Source of the DNA: Mycolicibacterium sp. CBMA 234
Lineage (GTDB): Bacteria; Actinomycetota; Actinomycetes; Mycobacteriales; Mycobacteriaceae
Assembly (NCBI RefSeq): GCF_009729415.1
Contig: NZ_MPKW01000019.1
Coordinates: 16,073 to 80,072 of the forward strand
Length of the DNA: 64,000 nucleotides
Direction: 5' to 3'
This document shows positions 27,651 to 35,721 of this stretch, in pieces (the stretch's first letter is position 1; every line of letters starts with the position of its first letter). The position numbers were made by a program, and so were the translations under genes. The notes below the pieces were generated by a model that saw only the letters and a list, made by a program, of their open reading frames with translations, was not told where the DNA came from and ran no database searches.

Positions 27651-29135
27651 TCAGTCGGCCGCGTCGGCCTCATCGGGGTTCCAGGTGCTCGGCATCATCG
27701 GCGCCCGCACGCCGCCGGTGAATTCGTCGCGGGCCAACGCCGTCAAGCCCACTGCCGCCGCACCAGCTCCGGATACGGCTCCGGCGAATCCCATGGGGCC
27801 GGCGCCAGTGCTCGAGGCCCGCGCGGACGTCGCGTCGTCGGCAGGATCTGCGGCGGCGTCCCAATCTGGGATGACGTCCAGGTCCATGTACTCGACAGCA
27901 CGACCTTCCTGCCTGCGCCGATCGCGGCGGCGGCGCGCTTGCCGCGTCGCAGCCGTCGCGGCTGAGGCTGCCTGAGCAGTCGCGTTCACCCGTGCCGATG
28001 CATCGGCGGTAACACGCGTCTGGCTGTGAAGCCACGCGCTCTCGCCGATACCTGGACCGTCGCCGATCGCGTACGGGAAGCCGGGGTCAGCGGTGGGCGG
28101 CGGTGTCGGCGCGGTCGACGACACCGTGCCAGCTGCCGTCGACGCGGGAGCACTTGCCGGAGCAGACGCCGGGGCCGCCGCCGACGACGGGCTGGGCGCG
28201 GGGGCGGCCGCAGCTGCCGGCGTGGACGGTTCCTGCGACGCGGGAAGCGGCTCCGCGCCGACCACCTCCGGAGAAACGTGAATACCGGCCAGGCCCGCAA
28301 ACCCGGCCACCCAGCCGAGGTTGGCGATCGCCAACGCCAGTGCCGGCTGGATCAGTGCCGGCGCGAATTGACCGAGCACCGAAGCCAATTGGGAGGCATG
28401 GAAGGTCACATCTGCCAACACCAGCGGCAGATTGGTCAGCAGCGCGGCCGGATCGGTCAGCAAGTTGTTCCACAGCAATTCGAGATGCTCACCCATCTCG
28501 GCACCCACGTCCAACCACCACTCCAGGTCGGTCGGATCCAGATCGCCGTGGCCGTGATCATGATCATGGTCATAGTCGTGATCATGGCCGTGGTCGTGGG
28601 CCACGATCGATGGCGCCGGCGTGGCGCGTGGCACGGACGCCATCGCAACGTCGGAAGTGGCTTGGTATGCCGCCATGACGGTGGCGGCTTGGACCCACAT
28701 GCGGACGTACTCGGCCTCGGTGACCGCGATGGGAATTGTGTTGATACCGAAAAAGTTCGTACCCAACAGCGCGGCATGAGCGGCGTGGTTGGCAGCCAGT
28801 TCGGCGGGAGTGGGCATCGTGGCCAATGCGGCACTGTATGCGCCGGCGATGGCCTCGTGTTGGACTGCGCGGGCGCTACTTTCCAGGCCGCTCTGGGCGA
28901 GCCACGCCAGGTATGGGACGTGTGCGGCCACATACGTCTCCGCAGCCGGTCCCTGCCATGCCCCCGCGTGCGTTGCGGTCAGGACTACCCGAAGCTCCTC
29001 GGCGACCGCCTCGTAGGTCGCGCCCAGCAATGCCCATTCGGCGGCGGCCGCGAGCAGTGGCCCTGGACCTGGTCCGCTGCTGAGCAATGCCGAATGCACC
29101 TCTGGCGGCGACGCCATCCACACCGGCATAGCCAT
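27651..29135 (-). CDS. PPE family protein, PPW subfamily, with His/Asp-rich insert
   Basis: The 494-residue protein begins with a PPE domain: [20 protein letters not shown], the [22 protein letters not shown] hairpin with the W-x-G motif, and [13 protein letters not shown]. Residues 180-200 are a dense His/Asp cluster likely to bind zinc or another metal. After a hydrophobic stretch and a long Ala/Pro/Ser linker, the C-terminus shows the PPW-subfamily marks GFAGA and PMMPSTW. PPE proteins are usually exported by ESX systems; there is no partner PE gene here. GGGAG lies four bases before the ATG, and a Zur-like palindrome covers the promoter region. Confidence 0.9.
   Translation of the reverse strand: MAMPVWMASPPEVHSALLSSGPGPGPLLAAAAEWALLGATYEAVAEELRVVLTATHAGAWQGPAAETYVAAHVPYLAWLAQSGLESSARAVQHEAIAGAYSAALATMPTPAELAANHAAHAALLGTNFFGINTIPIAVTEAEYVRMWVQAATVMAAYQATSDVAMASVPRATPAPSIVAHDHGHDHDYDHDHDHGHGDLDPTDLEWWLDVGAEMGEHLELLWNNLLTDPAALLTNLPLVLADVTFHASQLASVLGQFAPALIQPALALAIANLGWVAGFAGLAGIHVSPEVVGAEPLPASQEPSTPAAAAAPAPSPSSAAAPASAPASAPASTAAGTVSSTAPTPPPTADPGFPYAIGDGPGIGESAWLHSQTRVTADASARVNATAQAASAATAATRQARRRRDRRRQEGRAVEYMDLDVIPDWDAAADPADDATSARASSTGAGPMGFAGAVSGAGAAAVGLTALARDEFTGGVRAPMMPSTWNPDEADAAD
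28536..28598 (-). other. Histidine/aspartate metal-binding-like cluster in the PPE protein
   Basis: These codons give 21 residues made almost only of His, Asp and Gly (nine His), in alternating HD pairs. The pattern resembles the flexible His loops of zinc transporters and metallochaperones. It joins the PPE domain to the following helical part. Confidence 0.8.
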
Positions 29136-29154
29136 CGCACTCCCGTCCCGCCAC

Positions 29155-29181
29155 TAATGAAAATGAAAACTATGTTCATTA
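29155..29181 (-). promoter_or_regulatory. Zur-like palindrome upstream of the PPE gene
   Basis: The core TGAAAACTATGTTCA (29164-29178) follows the 7-1-7 form of actinobacterial Zur boxes (TGAAAAT-n-ATTTTCA type) with three departures from that ideal, and wider flanks TAATGA and TCATTA extend the dyad. It lies 29 bases before the PPE ATG and between that gene and a divergent GNAT gene. Confidence 0.55.
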
Positions 29182-29292
29182 ATGCTAGCAGCCTGGTGTC
29201 GCGGCTCGGGAAAATGCATTGCGAATCAGCCGGAGTCTCTGGAAGATGCGACGTGCCTCGACCTTGCGTCACACAACTTCTAGGGAGTTTCC

Positions 29293-30030
29293 GTGCCCGA
29301 ATTCTCGCCCGTCATCACCGACTACTGGCGTGCGGCATTCAGCGGAGAACCGTTGCACAGCAACGAATATCTGACCACTACCGTCAACCCCGATCTCGAT
29401 CATGACGACCGCGTCGCCGTCCTGTGGACCGCTGACGACGACCGCATCTCGATCGCGATCAACCCTGCTGTCGCTCTTGCGTTGACCAAAAATGTTGCCG
29501 TGCTGGCCAATCCGACGGAGACAAACATCCGGGCAGCACTGACCGCCCAAGGCGTTGTCCTGAACGGTGCCGACAATGTGTTTTATCTCACGGAATCCGT
29601 GGCGGACGACATCCTCGGTGACACCGCACCGACCAACGTCCGCCAGCTCACCGACGCCGACGGCGACATGTTTGCGGCATTCAAAGCGGCTGTGTCCGAA
29701 GAAGACTGGGACGGTGCTTACGTCGAACTCGACCATTGGGCAGTCTTCGGCGCGTTCGACGAACACGAGCGCCTGGTCAGCATCGGCAGCATGTATCCGT
29801 GGGACGACGAGTTTCCGTTGGCCGATGTCGGAGTGCTCACGCTCCGTTCCGTACGCGGCCGCGGGCATGCAAAGACGTTGGCACGCGCCATGTTTCGCTA
29901 TGCGTTGAATGAGGGATACGAGCCGCAGTACCGATGCCAGCTCGACAATGCGGCCTCGATCCAGCTGGCCGCGAGCCTCGGTTTACAGCTGTTCGGCCGG
30001 TGGGAAACCGTCATGCCTGACGAAGAATGA
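29293..30030 (+). CDS. GNAT family acetyltransferase
   Basis: The 245-residue protein has a divergent N-terminal half and a C-terminal GNAT core: VFGAFDEHERLVSIGSMYPW, the acetyl-CoA-binding VRGRGHAKTLARAMFRYAL (R-x-x-G-x-G/A type) and NAASIQLAASLGLQLFGRWE. The acceptor is unknown. GTG at 29293 follows AGGGAG. It is divergent from the PPE gene across the Zur-like site. Confidence 0.83.
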   Translation: MPEFSPVITDYWRAAFSGEPLHSNEYLTTTVNPDLDHDDRVAVLWTADDDRISIAINPAVALALTKNVAVLANPTETNIRAALTAQGVVLNGADNVFYLTESVADDILGDTAPTNVRQLTDADGDMFAAFKAAVSEEDWDGAYVELDHWAVFGAFDEHERLVSIGSMYPWDDEFPLADVGVLTLRSVRGRGHAKTLARAMFRYALNEGYEPQYRCQLDNAASIQLAASLGLQLFGRWETVMPDEE

Positions 30031-30092
30031 ATTCAATCCAGAGCAGTAGGTGACTTCGGCAAAGTCGCCGAACCGCATCCTGCATGTGTTTG

Positions 30093-30167
30093 TGGTGGTC
30101 CCGACTGGGATCGAACCAGTGACCTTCCGCGTGTGAGGCGGACGCTCTCCCCCTGAGCTACGAGACC
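30093..30167 (-). tRNA. tRNA-Val (anticodon CAC)
   Basis: A complete cloverleaf on the minus strand: acceptor GGTCTCG pairs with CGGGACC, the anticodon stem TCCGC/GCGGA holds the loop CTCACAC (anticodon CAC, reads GUG), and the T-arm is ACTGG-TTCGATC-CCAGT. A 3' CCA is encoded. Confidence 0.95.
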
Positions 30168-30467
30168 GGGGAATCTCACCGACCGGATCGGTGCGACGAC
30201 AGACACTAACACGTCCGGCGGCCCGGATCGCAATCGCGCCCCACTGGCGCACCGCCACCCGAGCCAGTGACTCCCGAGTCGACCACCGCACCGCCTCAGG
30301 AGTCACTGGCGCACCGCCTGAAACACCGGCCATCGGGCGGCCATGCCTCGGTCAGCTCCGCGAACCAGCCCGTTTACCAGCGGTTTTCGCACGATTTGTG
30401 TCTGCTCGCATTCGTGCACTAATGTTTGGCATCGCAACGGACGAACAAAGTTCAACCGAAGCGAAAC
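30168..30467. other. Gene-free spacer between divergent tRNA genes
   Basis: I see no credible coding frame. The spacer holds an 11-base inverted repeat, CCAGTGACTCC at 30264-30274 against GGAGTCACTGG at 30299-30309, and a 15-base direct repeat CACTGGCGCACCGCC at 30242-30256 and 30304-30318. The two tRNA promoters must also lie here. Confidence 0.6.
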
Positions 30468-30540
30468 GCGGATGTAGCGCAGTTGGTAGCGCATCACCTT
30501 GCCAAGGTGAGGGTCGCGGGTTCGAATCCCGTCATCCGCT
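30468..30540 (+). tRNA. tRNA-Gly (anticodon GCC)
   Basis: Acceptor GCGGATG pairs with CATCCGC; anticodon stem TCACC/GGTGA carries loop TTGCCAA (GCC); the T-arm is GCGGG-TTCGAAT-CCCGT. No CCA is encoded. First of three tRNA genes in the same direction. Confidence 0.95.
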
Positions 30541-30568
30541 CGAAGGTGCGAATGGCATCAGCCCCAGT

Positions 30569-30642
30569 GGTGGAGTGGCCGAGTGGTGAGGCAACGGCCT
30601 GCAAAGCCGTGCACACGGGTTCGATTCCCGTCTCCACCTCCA
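30569..30642 (+). tRNA. tRNA-Cys (anticodon GCA)
   Basis: Acceptor GGTGGAG pairs with CTCCACC; anticodon stem ACGGC/GCCGT holds loop CTGCAAA (GCA); the discriminator is U, as expected for cysteine tRNA, and CCA is encoded. It lies 28 bases after tRNA-Gly. Confidence 0.95.
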
Positions 30643-30657
30643 AAGATTTTCAACCCG

Positions 30658-30732
30658 GCGCGATTAGCTCAGCGGGAGAGCGCTTCCCTGACACGGAAGA
30701 GGTCACTGGTTCAATCCCAGTATCGCGCACCA
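30658..30732 (+). tRNA. tRNA-Val (anticodon GAC)
   Basis: Acceptor GCGCGAT pairs with ATCGCGC; anticodon stem CTTCC/GGAAG holds loop CTGACAC (GAC); the T-arm is ACTGG-TTCAATC-CCAGT; CCA is encoded. It is the last gene of the Gly-Cys-Val transcript. I recall a valine tRNA gene in this region being used as an integration site in M. tuberculosis; here it is intact and followed by a terminator. Confidence 0.95.
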
Positions 30733-30745
30733 CACCTAACAGCTC

Positions 30746-30773
30746 AGGCCCGGTTTTCGAACCGGGCCTTTTC
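30746..30773 (+). terminator. Intrinsic terminator of the tRNA Gly-Cys-Val operon
   Basis: A perfect 10-base stem AGGCCCGGTT/AACCGGGCCT with a TTCG loop, followed by a TTT run. It lies 13 bases after the tRNA-Val CCA. Confidence 0.93.
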
Positions 30774-30809
30774 TGTTGTCTATGAAATGGCAGGTTTTGT
30801 TCGCCGCCG

Positions 30810-32345
30810 TTAGCCAATGAGATCAGCCTGCGCATTGGCCTCTTGGCCGAGGCCGAAGACCCGCACAGAGGCTGACTTGCCCTTCAGGACATGCAAGCCC
30901 CGGTCGGTGAGTCCGGGCGGTCGAGACACCAGGGCGTCGACACACTGCTGGGTGAGAAGGATCGCGTCGCCGGTAGTTTTGGTGAGTTGTTCGACGCGAG
31001 CGGCGACGTTGACCGCGTCGCCGATGAGAGTGAACTCCAACTTGCCTGCGGCGCCGATGGTGCCCGCGATCACCACACCGGTATTGATCCCGATGCCGAT
31101 GCGAAGCTCCCCGTTGAAGCGCTCGCCGACCAGGCGCTGAACCAAAACGGCGGCACTTACTGTTGCGTCGGCATGAGCGGCAAGATCGTCCGGGGCGCCA
31201 AAGATGGCCAGTGCGCCATCGCCGAGGAACTTGTTTACATGTCCACCCGCGTCCACAACGGCCGGCACCACGATTTCGAACAGGGCGTTGAGGCGGGCGA
31301 CGGTATCTTCGGCAGTGCTCGACTCGGCGAACGGCGTGAAATCACGGACGTCGATGAACATCACCGTCACCTCGCGGCGCTCCCCCGCGAACACGTCATC
31401 GCCCTGCTCAAGTAGCCGCGCCGCCAGGCCGGGATCAACATAAGTGCCGAACGCGACCTGCAGCCGTTGACGCTCACCCAAACCCGCCTGCATGCGGTTG
31501 AACGACGCCGCCAGCGCGCCAAGGTCATCGTCTTGCACCACCGGCAGACGTTGGCTGTAGTCGCCGGCCGCTACCCGTTCGGTTCCTTCGGCAAGGTCGC
31601 GAATAGGACGAAGTGATGGCAAGACAATGGCGCCCACAGCATTCGGTGCCGCAAAGCCGAGCGTCAACGCGGCCCCGATCACGACGAAAAGACCGGGAAC
31701 CTTCCCGGCCCGATCGACCACGACAGCCCCCAGTAATGCGCCCCCGACAGAGAACAGAAATGTCGACGCCAGCATCGACAGGTTCAACCACGCGGCAAAA
31801 GTCGGGGTAGAACGGGGAAGGGAGTCACCGATCCCGGTATCCCCGGCAAGGGCGACCCTGGCCGGCCGCATCGCTGTTTCCACAAAGGTATGGGCGCCGA
31901 CGAAATTGGTGGCCACACCCGCAGCTGCGCCCAAAATCCCGTATTGGACCAGTCGAGACTCGCTCGCCCCTGCTATCGCGCCGACACCCACAACATTCAG
32001 TGCGCCAATTACGGGCCAAACCGCCAACCCTCGAACTGCCGCCGCACGAGTCCACGCGTACGTGTCTTCGAGAGCCGCTACCCGATCGACCTCGCTGCCG
32101 GCCGCCCACCGCTGCGCAAGGTGGAACCGTCGGCTACCAGGTAGAAGCACCACGTACACCAACACCGCCACCGCAACACAGGTGACCGCGGCCGCCTCCA
32201 CGTAGTGACTCGACTCTTCGAAAGCGACAACTGCAAACGATTGGAGGCAGGAGACCGACAGTATCGAGGCGAACAATACTGCGCCGATCACCCACGAGTA
32301 CCTCGGTCCGTACCGGTCCCACGCCCACTGCCAGATGCGGTCCAT
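30810..32345 (-). CDS. Membrane class III adenylate/guanylate cyclase with HAMP domain
   Basis: The 511-residue protein has an N-terminal six-helix membrane domain, a HAMP segment (PSLRPIRDLAEGTERVAAGDYSQRLPV) and a C-terminal cyclase domain. Catalytic residues are present: metal-binding Asp in FIDVRDFTPFAE and in NKFLGDGALAIFG, the purine-recognition Lys in NKF, and the Asn and Arg of LIGDAVNVAAR. The layout matches the Rv1318c-Rv1320c group, so ATP is the likely substrate. The sensed signal is unknown. It is convergent with the tRNA operon. Confidence 0.93.
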   Translation of the reverse strand: MDRIWQWAWDRYGPRYSWVIGAVLFASILSVSCLQSFAVVAFEESSHYVEAAAVTCVAVAVLVYVVLLPGSRRFHLAQRWAAGSEVDRVAALEDTYAWTRAAAVRGLAVWPVIGALNVVGVGAIAGASESRLVQYGILGAAAGVATNFVGAHTFVETAMRPARVALAGDTGIGDSLPRSTPTFAAWLNLSMLASTFLFSVGGALLGAVVVDRAGKVPGLFVVIGAALTLGFAAPNAVGAIVLPSLRPIRDLAEGTERVAAGDYSQRLPVVQDDDLGALAASFNRMQAGLGERQRLQVAFGTYVDPGLAARLLEQGDDVFAGERREVTVMFIDVRDFTPFAESSTAEDTVARLNALFEIVVPAVVDAGGHVNKFLGDGALAIFGAPDDLAAHADATVSAAVLVQRLVGERFNGELRIGIGINTGVVIAGTIGAAGKLEFTLIGDAVNVAARVEQLTKTTGDAILLTQQCVDALVSRPPGLTDRGLHVLKGKSASVRVFGLGQEANAQADLIG

Positions 32346-32557
32346 GCGCCGAGACTAAAACTGCTGGCCACCCTGCCATCCGTGTTTGAGCGCGAACCGA
32401 TCGGAGGTGGTCGCCACGGAGGTCGCACGCTCGCCGCTGGACGCCGGCGCACCCGCCCAGCGATGGCTACTGAATGAATATTCACAGCAGACACGCAGAA
32501 AAGCCAGGGTTCCGCCTACAGAGCTGAGGCGATACCTGTACCGTTCAGCTCGCAATA

Positions 32558-32572
32558 CCGGCATATTGCCGG
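32558..32572. promoter_or_regulatory. 15-base palindrome upstream of the Excalibur gene
   Basis: CCGGCATATTGCCGG is a perfect dyad 27 bases before the ATG of the Excalibur gene. Its place between a divergent cyclase and the small secreted protein fits an operator, but no regulator is identified. Confidence 0.4.
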
Positions 32573-32598
32573 ATCAAGCTAACTCTCCGAGGTCGTAA

Positions 32599-32793
32599 AT
32601 GTTGCGTATGTTGATCGCTGCTGCCCTGATCACCTCCGCCGGGGTGGCCATCGCCCCCGCTGCACAGGCATCTGGTCCCTACAAGAACTGCAAAGAGGCC
32701 CACGCGGACGGCCGGTACAACATCCCCAAGGGCGATCCCGACTACAAAGCCTCACAGGACCGCGACGGCGACGGTCTCGCCTGCGAAGGCTGA
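32599..32793 (+). CDS. Small secreted Excalibur calcium-binding domain protein
   Basis: The 64-residue protein has a signal peptide (cut after AAQASG) and a single Excalibur motif: YKNCKEAHADGRYNIPKGDPDY ending with DRDGDGLACE, with the two cysteines and the Ca-binding DRDGDG loop. The domain occurs in extracellular nucleases and surface proteins; here it stands alone. GAGG lies six bases before the ATG. Confidence 0.9.
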   Translation: MLRMLIAAALITSAGVAIAPAAQASGPYKNCKEAHADGRYNIPKGDPDYKASQDRDGDGLACEG

Positions 32794-32808
32794 GCCGCGC
32801 GCTACGAA

Positions 32809-33018
32809 TCAGACCGGAATAGCCCGCAGACTCTCCAAGTCCCGATGAACGTGCCGCTCCACCAGCAGCGGCACATAGTCGCGCACGGTGCATGACTCGA
32901 AATGCGCATGCACGTGCCCAACAGCGGCGGCGATCTGTGCGGGATCAAGCGACGGGTAACGAATCGTCAAACGCGCCACGACGTCGGCGATTGCCCGTTC
33001 CTCGTTCGGCTCGCGCAT
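32809..33018 (-). CDS. Small protein with three-helix bundle dimerization-type domain
   Basis: A 69-residue helical protein (NEERAIADVVARLTIRYPSLDPAQIAAAVGHVHAHFESCTVRDYVPLLVERHVHRDL) of a type common and multi-copy in mycobacteria and named after a three-helix dimerization fold. The role is unknown. It is convergent with the Excalibur gene, 15 bases away. Confidence 0.75.
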   Translation of the reverse strand: MREPNEERAIADVVARLTIRYPSLDPAQIAAAVGHVHAHFESCTVRDYVPLLVERHVHRDLESLRAIPV

Positions 33019-33074
33019 CGATATATTCTCGCTGCCGCGGGCACCCTAGGACGCCCAAACCAGGAAGTTGCATA

Positions 33075-33554
33075 TCATTTCCACATCTTGACGTCATCGT
33101 AAAAAATGCCCAGCCGGTCGATGCGCCACAGTTGTCCGTACACCACGAGAACGGCGCCGAACACCGACGGCCAGATCTGCAGCGTCGTCAGCCCCCAGCC
33201 CAGCAGCGCCGCTCCCCCGACGGCACCGACGATCCAAATTCGTTGCACCACAGCGAAACCCGCGGGCATGTGCGATCGGTCCTGCAGCCAGAGCCACTCG
33301 CCGTAGATTCCCCGCGACGACCAGGCGACCGGTTTGTCGACGGGCGCGAACGCGCGCGGATTCCACCACAGCCACAGGATGACGACGCCGACCGCCGCGA
33401 GGGCCCACCAACCGATCCACACCCGGCTCCAGATGGCCACCATCATCAGCGGGATGGCCGCGAATCGCGTCCAGACGCTCCAGGGGTTCGCGTGGCGGCG
33501 CCAGGCGTCGTCGGTCATGCCGGCAGCACGCGCGTACTTGTCGAGAGCTTTCAT
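33075..33554 (-). CDS. DUF6653-type membrane protein
   Basis: The 159-residue protein has about four hydrophobic segments and the N-terminal pattern MTDDAWRRHANPWSVWTRFAAIPLM, with HANPWS and WNPRAFAPV as recognisable blocks of this uncharacterised actinobacterial family. Its start overlaps the TetR gene stop by four bases (TCAT), so it is probably co-expressed and controlled by that regulator. Confidence 0.8.
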   Translation of the reverse strand: MKALDKYARAAGMTDDAWRRHANPWSVWTRFAAIPLMMVAIWSRVWIGWWALAAVGVVILWLWWNPRAFAPVDKPVAWSSRGIYGEWLWLQDRSHMPAGFAVVQRIWIVGAVGGAALLGWGLTTLQIWPSVFGAVLVVYGQLWRIDRLGIFYDDVKMWK

Positions 33555-34147
33555 CGGAGCATCCCCCTGGACAGTGTTCGAATGGTCGCGTCGAGAACGT
33601 CGTCGTATTCAGCCCCGAACCGGTCCCGGTTCATCACCAGCAGCCCGACCGACCGGATGACCCCCAATAGGGCCCCAGGCGCGATGTCGTCGACCAGCAC
33701 GCCGTCGCGCTGCCCGGCGGCAAGGTAATCCAGCACGGGGCTGACGATCTGCGGTGTGACGCGGGCTAGTTGCTCCGGCCCGACCCGTCGCGCCACGGCG
33801 GTGAGCTCGTCGGCATGTGTCAGTAGCCGTCGGTAAAACGGATCGTCGACCAGCACGCCGGTGATGGCCTGCATGAGAGCAACAAGGTTGTCCTCGGTGA
33901 TCGGCCGACCCAGTACCTCGGCCAGTGCGGCACCTACGCGGGGCGCGCGCCGGAGCATCACTTCCAAATACAGCGACTCCTTCGAGTCAAAGAACGCATA
34001 GAAACTGCCTTTGGCGATCCCGACCGGCCGCACGAGCTCGTCCAACGACGTCTTCTTCAGCCCCTGCGTCGCGAACAGCCGCTCAGCGGTGTCCACCAAG
34101 ACGCGCGCGATGCTGCCCTTTTCGTGGGGCGTGAACGCCACAGCCAT
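33551..34147 (-). CDS. TetR/AcrR family regulator
   Basis: The 198-residue protein has the TetR DNA-binding head (ARVLVDTAERLFATQGLKKTSLDELVRPVGIAKGSFYAFFDSKESLYLEVM) and a helical ligand domain. It is the first gene of a two-gene unit with the DUF6653 membrane protein. AAGGAG lies ahead of the ATG, inside a TATGACT...AGTCATA dyad that suggests self-regulation. Confidence 0.9.
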   Translation of the reverse strand: MAVAFTPHEKGSIARVLVDTAERLFATQGLKKTSLDELVRPVGIAKGSFYAFFDSKESLYLEVMLRRAPRVGAALAEVLGRPITEDNLVALMQAITGVLVDDPFYRRLLTHADELTAVARRVGPEQLARVTPQIVSPVLDYLAAGQRDGVLVDDIAPGALLGVIRSVGLLVMNRDRFGAEYDDVLDATIRTLSRGMLR

Positions 34148-34150
34148 ATC

Positions 34151-34177
34151 TATGACTCCTTTGGTCAGTCAGTCATA
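34151..34177 (-). promoter_or_regulatory. Candidate TetR operator over the ribosome site
   Basis: TATGACT (34151-34157) and AGTCATA (34171-34177) are inverted around 13 bases that include a tandem GTCAGTC. The dyad overlaps the ribosome-binding region of the tetR gene, the usual place for a self-acting operator. Confidence 0.5.
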
Positions 34178-34673
34178 GCCTATTCCTGCCACGCCGCCGG
34201 CGGCTAGATGCGACGTTTCCGCCGCCCGGAAGCCGGGACCGTAGTGAACGTGGGGTGGTCACGAAAACCGGTCGCGTAACGATTTACTGACACACAACGA
34301 TCTAGCCACTAGATGCGGTTTGACCAATAGCTGCGCGGCAACGTCAGCCTGCTATGCAGCTAATGGAGCTGACGCAAATACGCGTCGCTCATCTCCGGTA
34401 GGCTCATCAACCGCCTACAAGGTGATACGAAGTAGGCATCAATGCAGTTCAAATAACATATTGCCAGCAGGGTAAATGACATCGGCACTGCGCGCCTCGC
34501 GCCACACGCGCCTCATGCGGGTACACTGCGGCGATGGCGATCATTGCGTTCAGCAAATGTCAAATCCCTAAATGAACATTTGTACGAAGTTCGCTCAGTC
34601 GGTTGCGCAACGGTAGAATGTGGACTACAAATATTTGCTGTAAGCGAGTTTCGCTCTAGGAGGGACCCCAATC
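34178..34673. other. About 500-base spacer without a gene, lower GC than surroundings
   Basis: No frame looks coding on either strand. The right half is clearly richer in A and T than the neighbours. It contains the inverted pair CAAATGT (34554-34560) and ACATTTG (34576-34582), and a TAGAAT -10-like hexamer at 34614-34619, about 55 bases before the next ATG. It may hold a long regulatory region or an unrecognised RNA. Confidence 0.5.
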
Positions 34674-35036
34674 ATGGCTAACATCAGCGCTCGTCTTGTC
34701 GCTTCATCCATCGCGCTCGCGGGAGGCGCCGCGATCGTTGCTCTCGCCGGCGCAGGCGCCGCTTCGGCCGCCCCGACGCCGCCGCCGAACCCGATCCAGC
34801 AGATCGGCGAGGCCGGCACCGCGCTCAACCAGTTCATCGGCACCCAGGGCACCAAGCTCAATCAGTACGTCGGCACCCAGGGCAATGCGCTCAACCAGTC
34901 CGCCGGCACCGCTGGCACCTACTACAACCAGGCCGCTGGCGCCACCGGCACCTACGCCAACCAGCAGACCGGTTCGCTCATGAACTTCGCCGCGCAGCAG
35001 ACCACGGGCCTGCTGGGCAGCCTCCTGCCGCACTGA
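34674..35036 (+). CDS. Small secreted protein made of 11-residue repeats
   Basis: The 120-residue product has a signal peptide (cut near SAAPTP) and then five consecutive 11-residue units at residues 48-102 with consensus G-T-x-x-N-Q-x-x-G-T-x (GTALNQFIGTQ, GTKLNQYVGTQ, GNALNQSAGTA, GTYYNQAAGAT, GTYANQQTGSL), plus a weaker unit before them. The mature protein has no cysteine. AGGAGGG lies close before the ATG, a very strong ribosome site, and a strong hairpin follows the gene, both signs of high expression. I do not recognise the family. Confidence 0.88.
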   Translation: MANISARLVASSIALAGGAAIVALAGAGAASAAPTPPPNPIQQIGEAGTALNQFIGTQGTKLNQYVGTQGNALNQSAGTAGTYYNQAAGATGTYANQQTGSLMNFAAQQTTGLLGSLLPH

Positions 35037-35044
35037 CCAACATC

Positions 35045-35096
35045 ACAAACACCGCGGGGTGTGGACCGGAAACGGTCCGCACCCCGCGGTGTTTGT
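35045..35096 (+). terminator. Large hairpin after the repeat-protein gene
   Basis: Two 24-base arms are inverted copies apart from one G-U pair, closed by a GAAA loop, with the right arm ending in GTTTGT. It begins eight bases after the stop codon. Confidence 0.85.
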
Positions 35097-35156
35097 GCAT
35101 GGCCAGTTTCCGTCGTGACCCCAAGCACATAGCTAGAAGGGCTAAACTTTGACGGC

Positions 35157-35678
35157 ATGAGCTCAAAAACGTCCATCGTCGCCGCCGCGGCACTGGCTGT
35201 AGTGAGCTGGGGCGCTTCGGCGGCCATCGCTGCGGCCGACCCCACCCCGGCACCGCCGGGCCCTGCCGCGCCTAACGCCGCGGGCCCCAAGACCAGCATC
35301 GACAGCGACGGAGTGTTCATCGTCGGCAAGGACATCGCGCCTGGCACATACGCCACGGCCGGCCCGACCGACGGCCACCGGTGCTACTGGCGCCGCATGA
35401 ACGACCCCGACCCGCACGCCAAGAACAACGTCATCGACAGCGCGTTGACTGCCAAGCCGCAGGTCGTGCTGATCGATCCGACCGACAAGGCCTTCAAGAC
35501 CAGTGGCTGCCAGCCGTGGCACGTCACCGATGCCGCACCGGATTCGACCGGACCGGGACCGAACATCTCGCCGCAAGCGCGTGCAGCCATGGCGATCCTC
35601 GGTGGACTCGGCGGACTCGGCGGCGGACCTGCACCCGCACCCGCCCCGGCTCCCGCGGCTCCGGCACCCGCGCCCTAG
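35157..35678 (+). CDS. Secreted protein with IAPGTY-type domain and Pro/Ala tail
   Basis: The 173-residue protein has a signal peptide, a Pro-rich lead, and a central domain with DGVFIVGKDIAPGTYATAGPTDGHRCYWRRM and SGCQPWHV, a pattern I know from many actinobacterial secreted proteins of unknown function (VG.DI.PGTY...G...CYW). It ends in a glycine-rich then Pro/Ala-rich tail, typical of cell-wall-exposed mycobacterial proteins. Two cysteines may pair. Confidence 0.8.
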   Translation: MSSKTSIVAAAALAVVSWGASAAIAAADPTPAPPGPAAPNAAGPKTSIDSDGVFIVGKDIAPGTYATAGPTDGHRCYWRRMNDPDPHAKNNVIDSALTAKPQVVLIDPTDKAFKTSGCQPWHVTDAAPDSTGPGPNISPQARAAMAILGGLGGLGGGPAPAPAPAPAAPAPAP

Positions 35679-35721
35679 TCTCAGCCAAGACGCAGCACTC
35701 GCATAGGGCATCCTTAGCGGC

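Noticed and set aside
29155..29181. IdeR (iron) box instead of a Zur box
   Set aside because: The TTAGG...CCTAA core of IdeR sites is absent; the TGAAAA/TTCA arms fit Zur better.
34178..34673. CRISPR array or prophage attachment in the long spacer
   Set aside because: No regularly spaced repeats, integrase or att-like duplication is visible.
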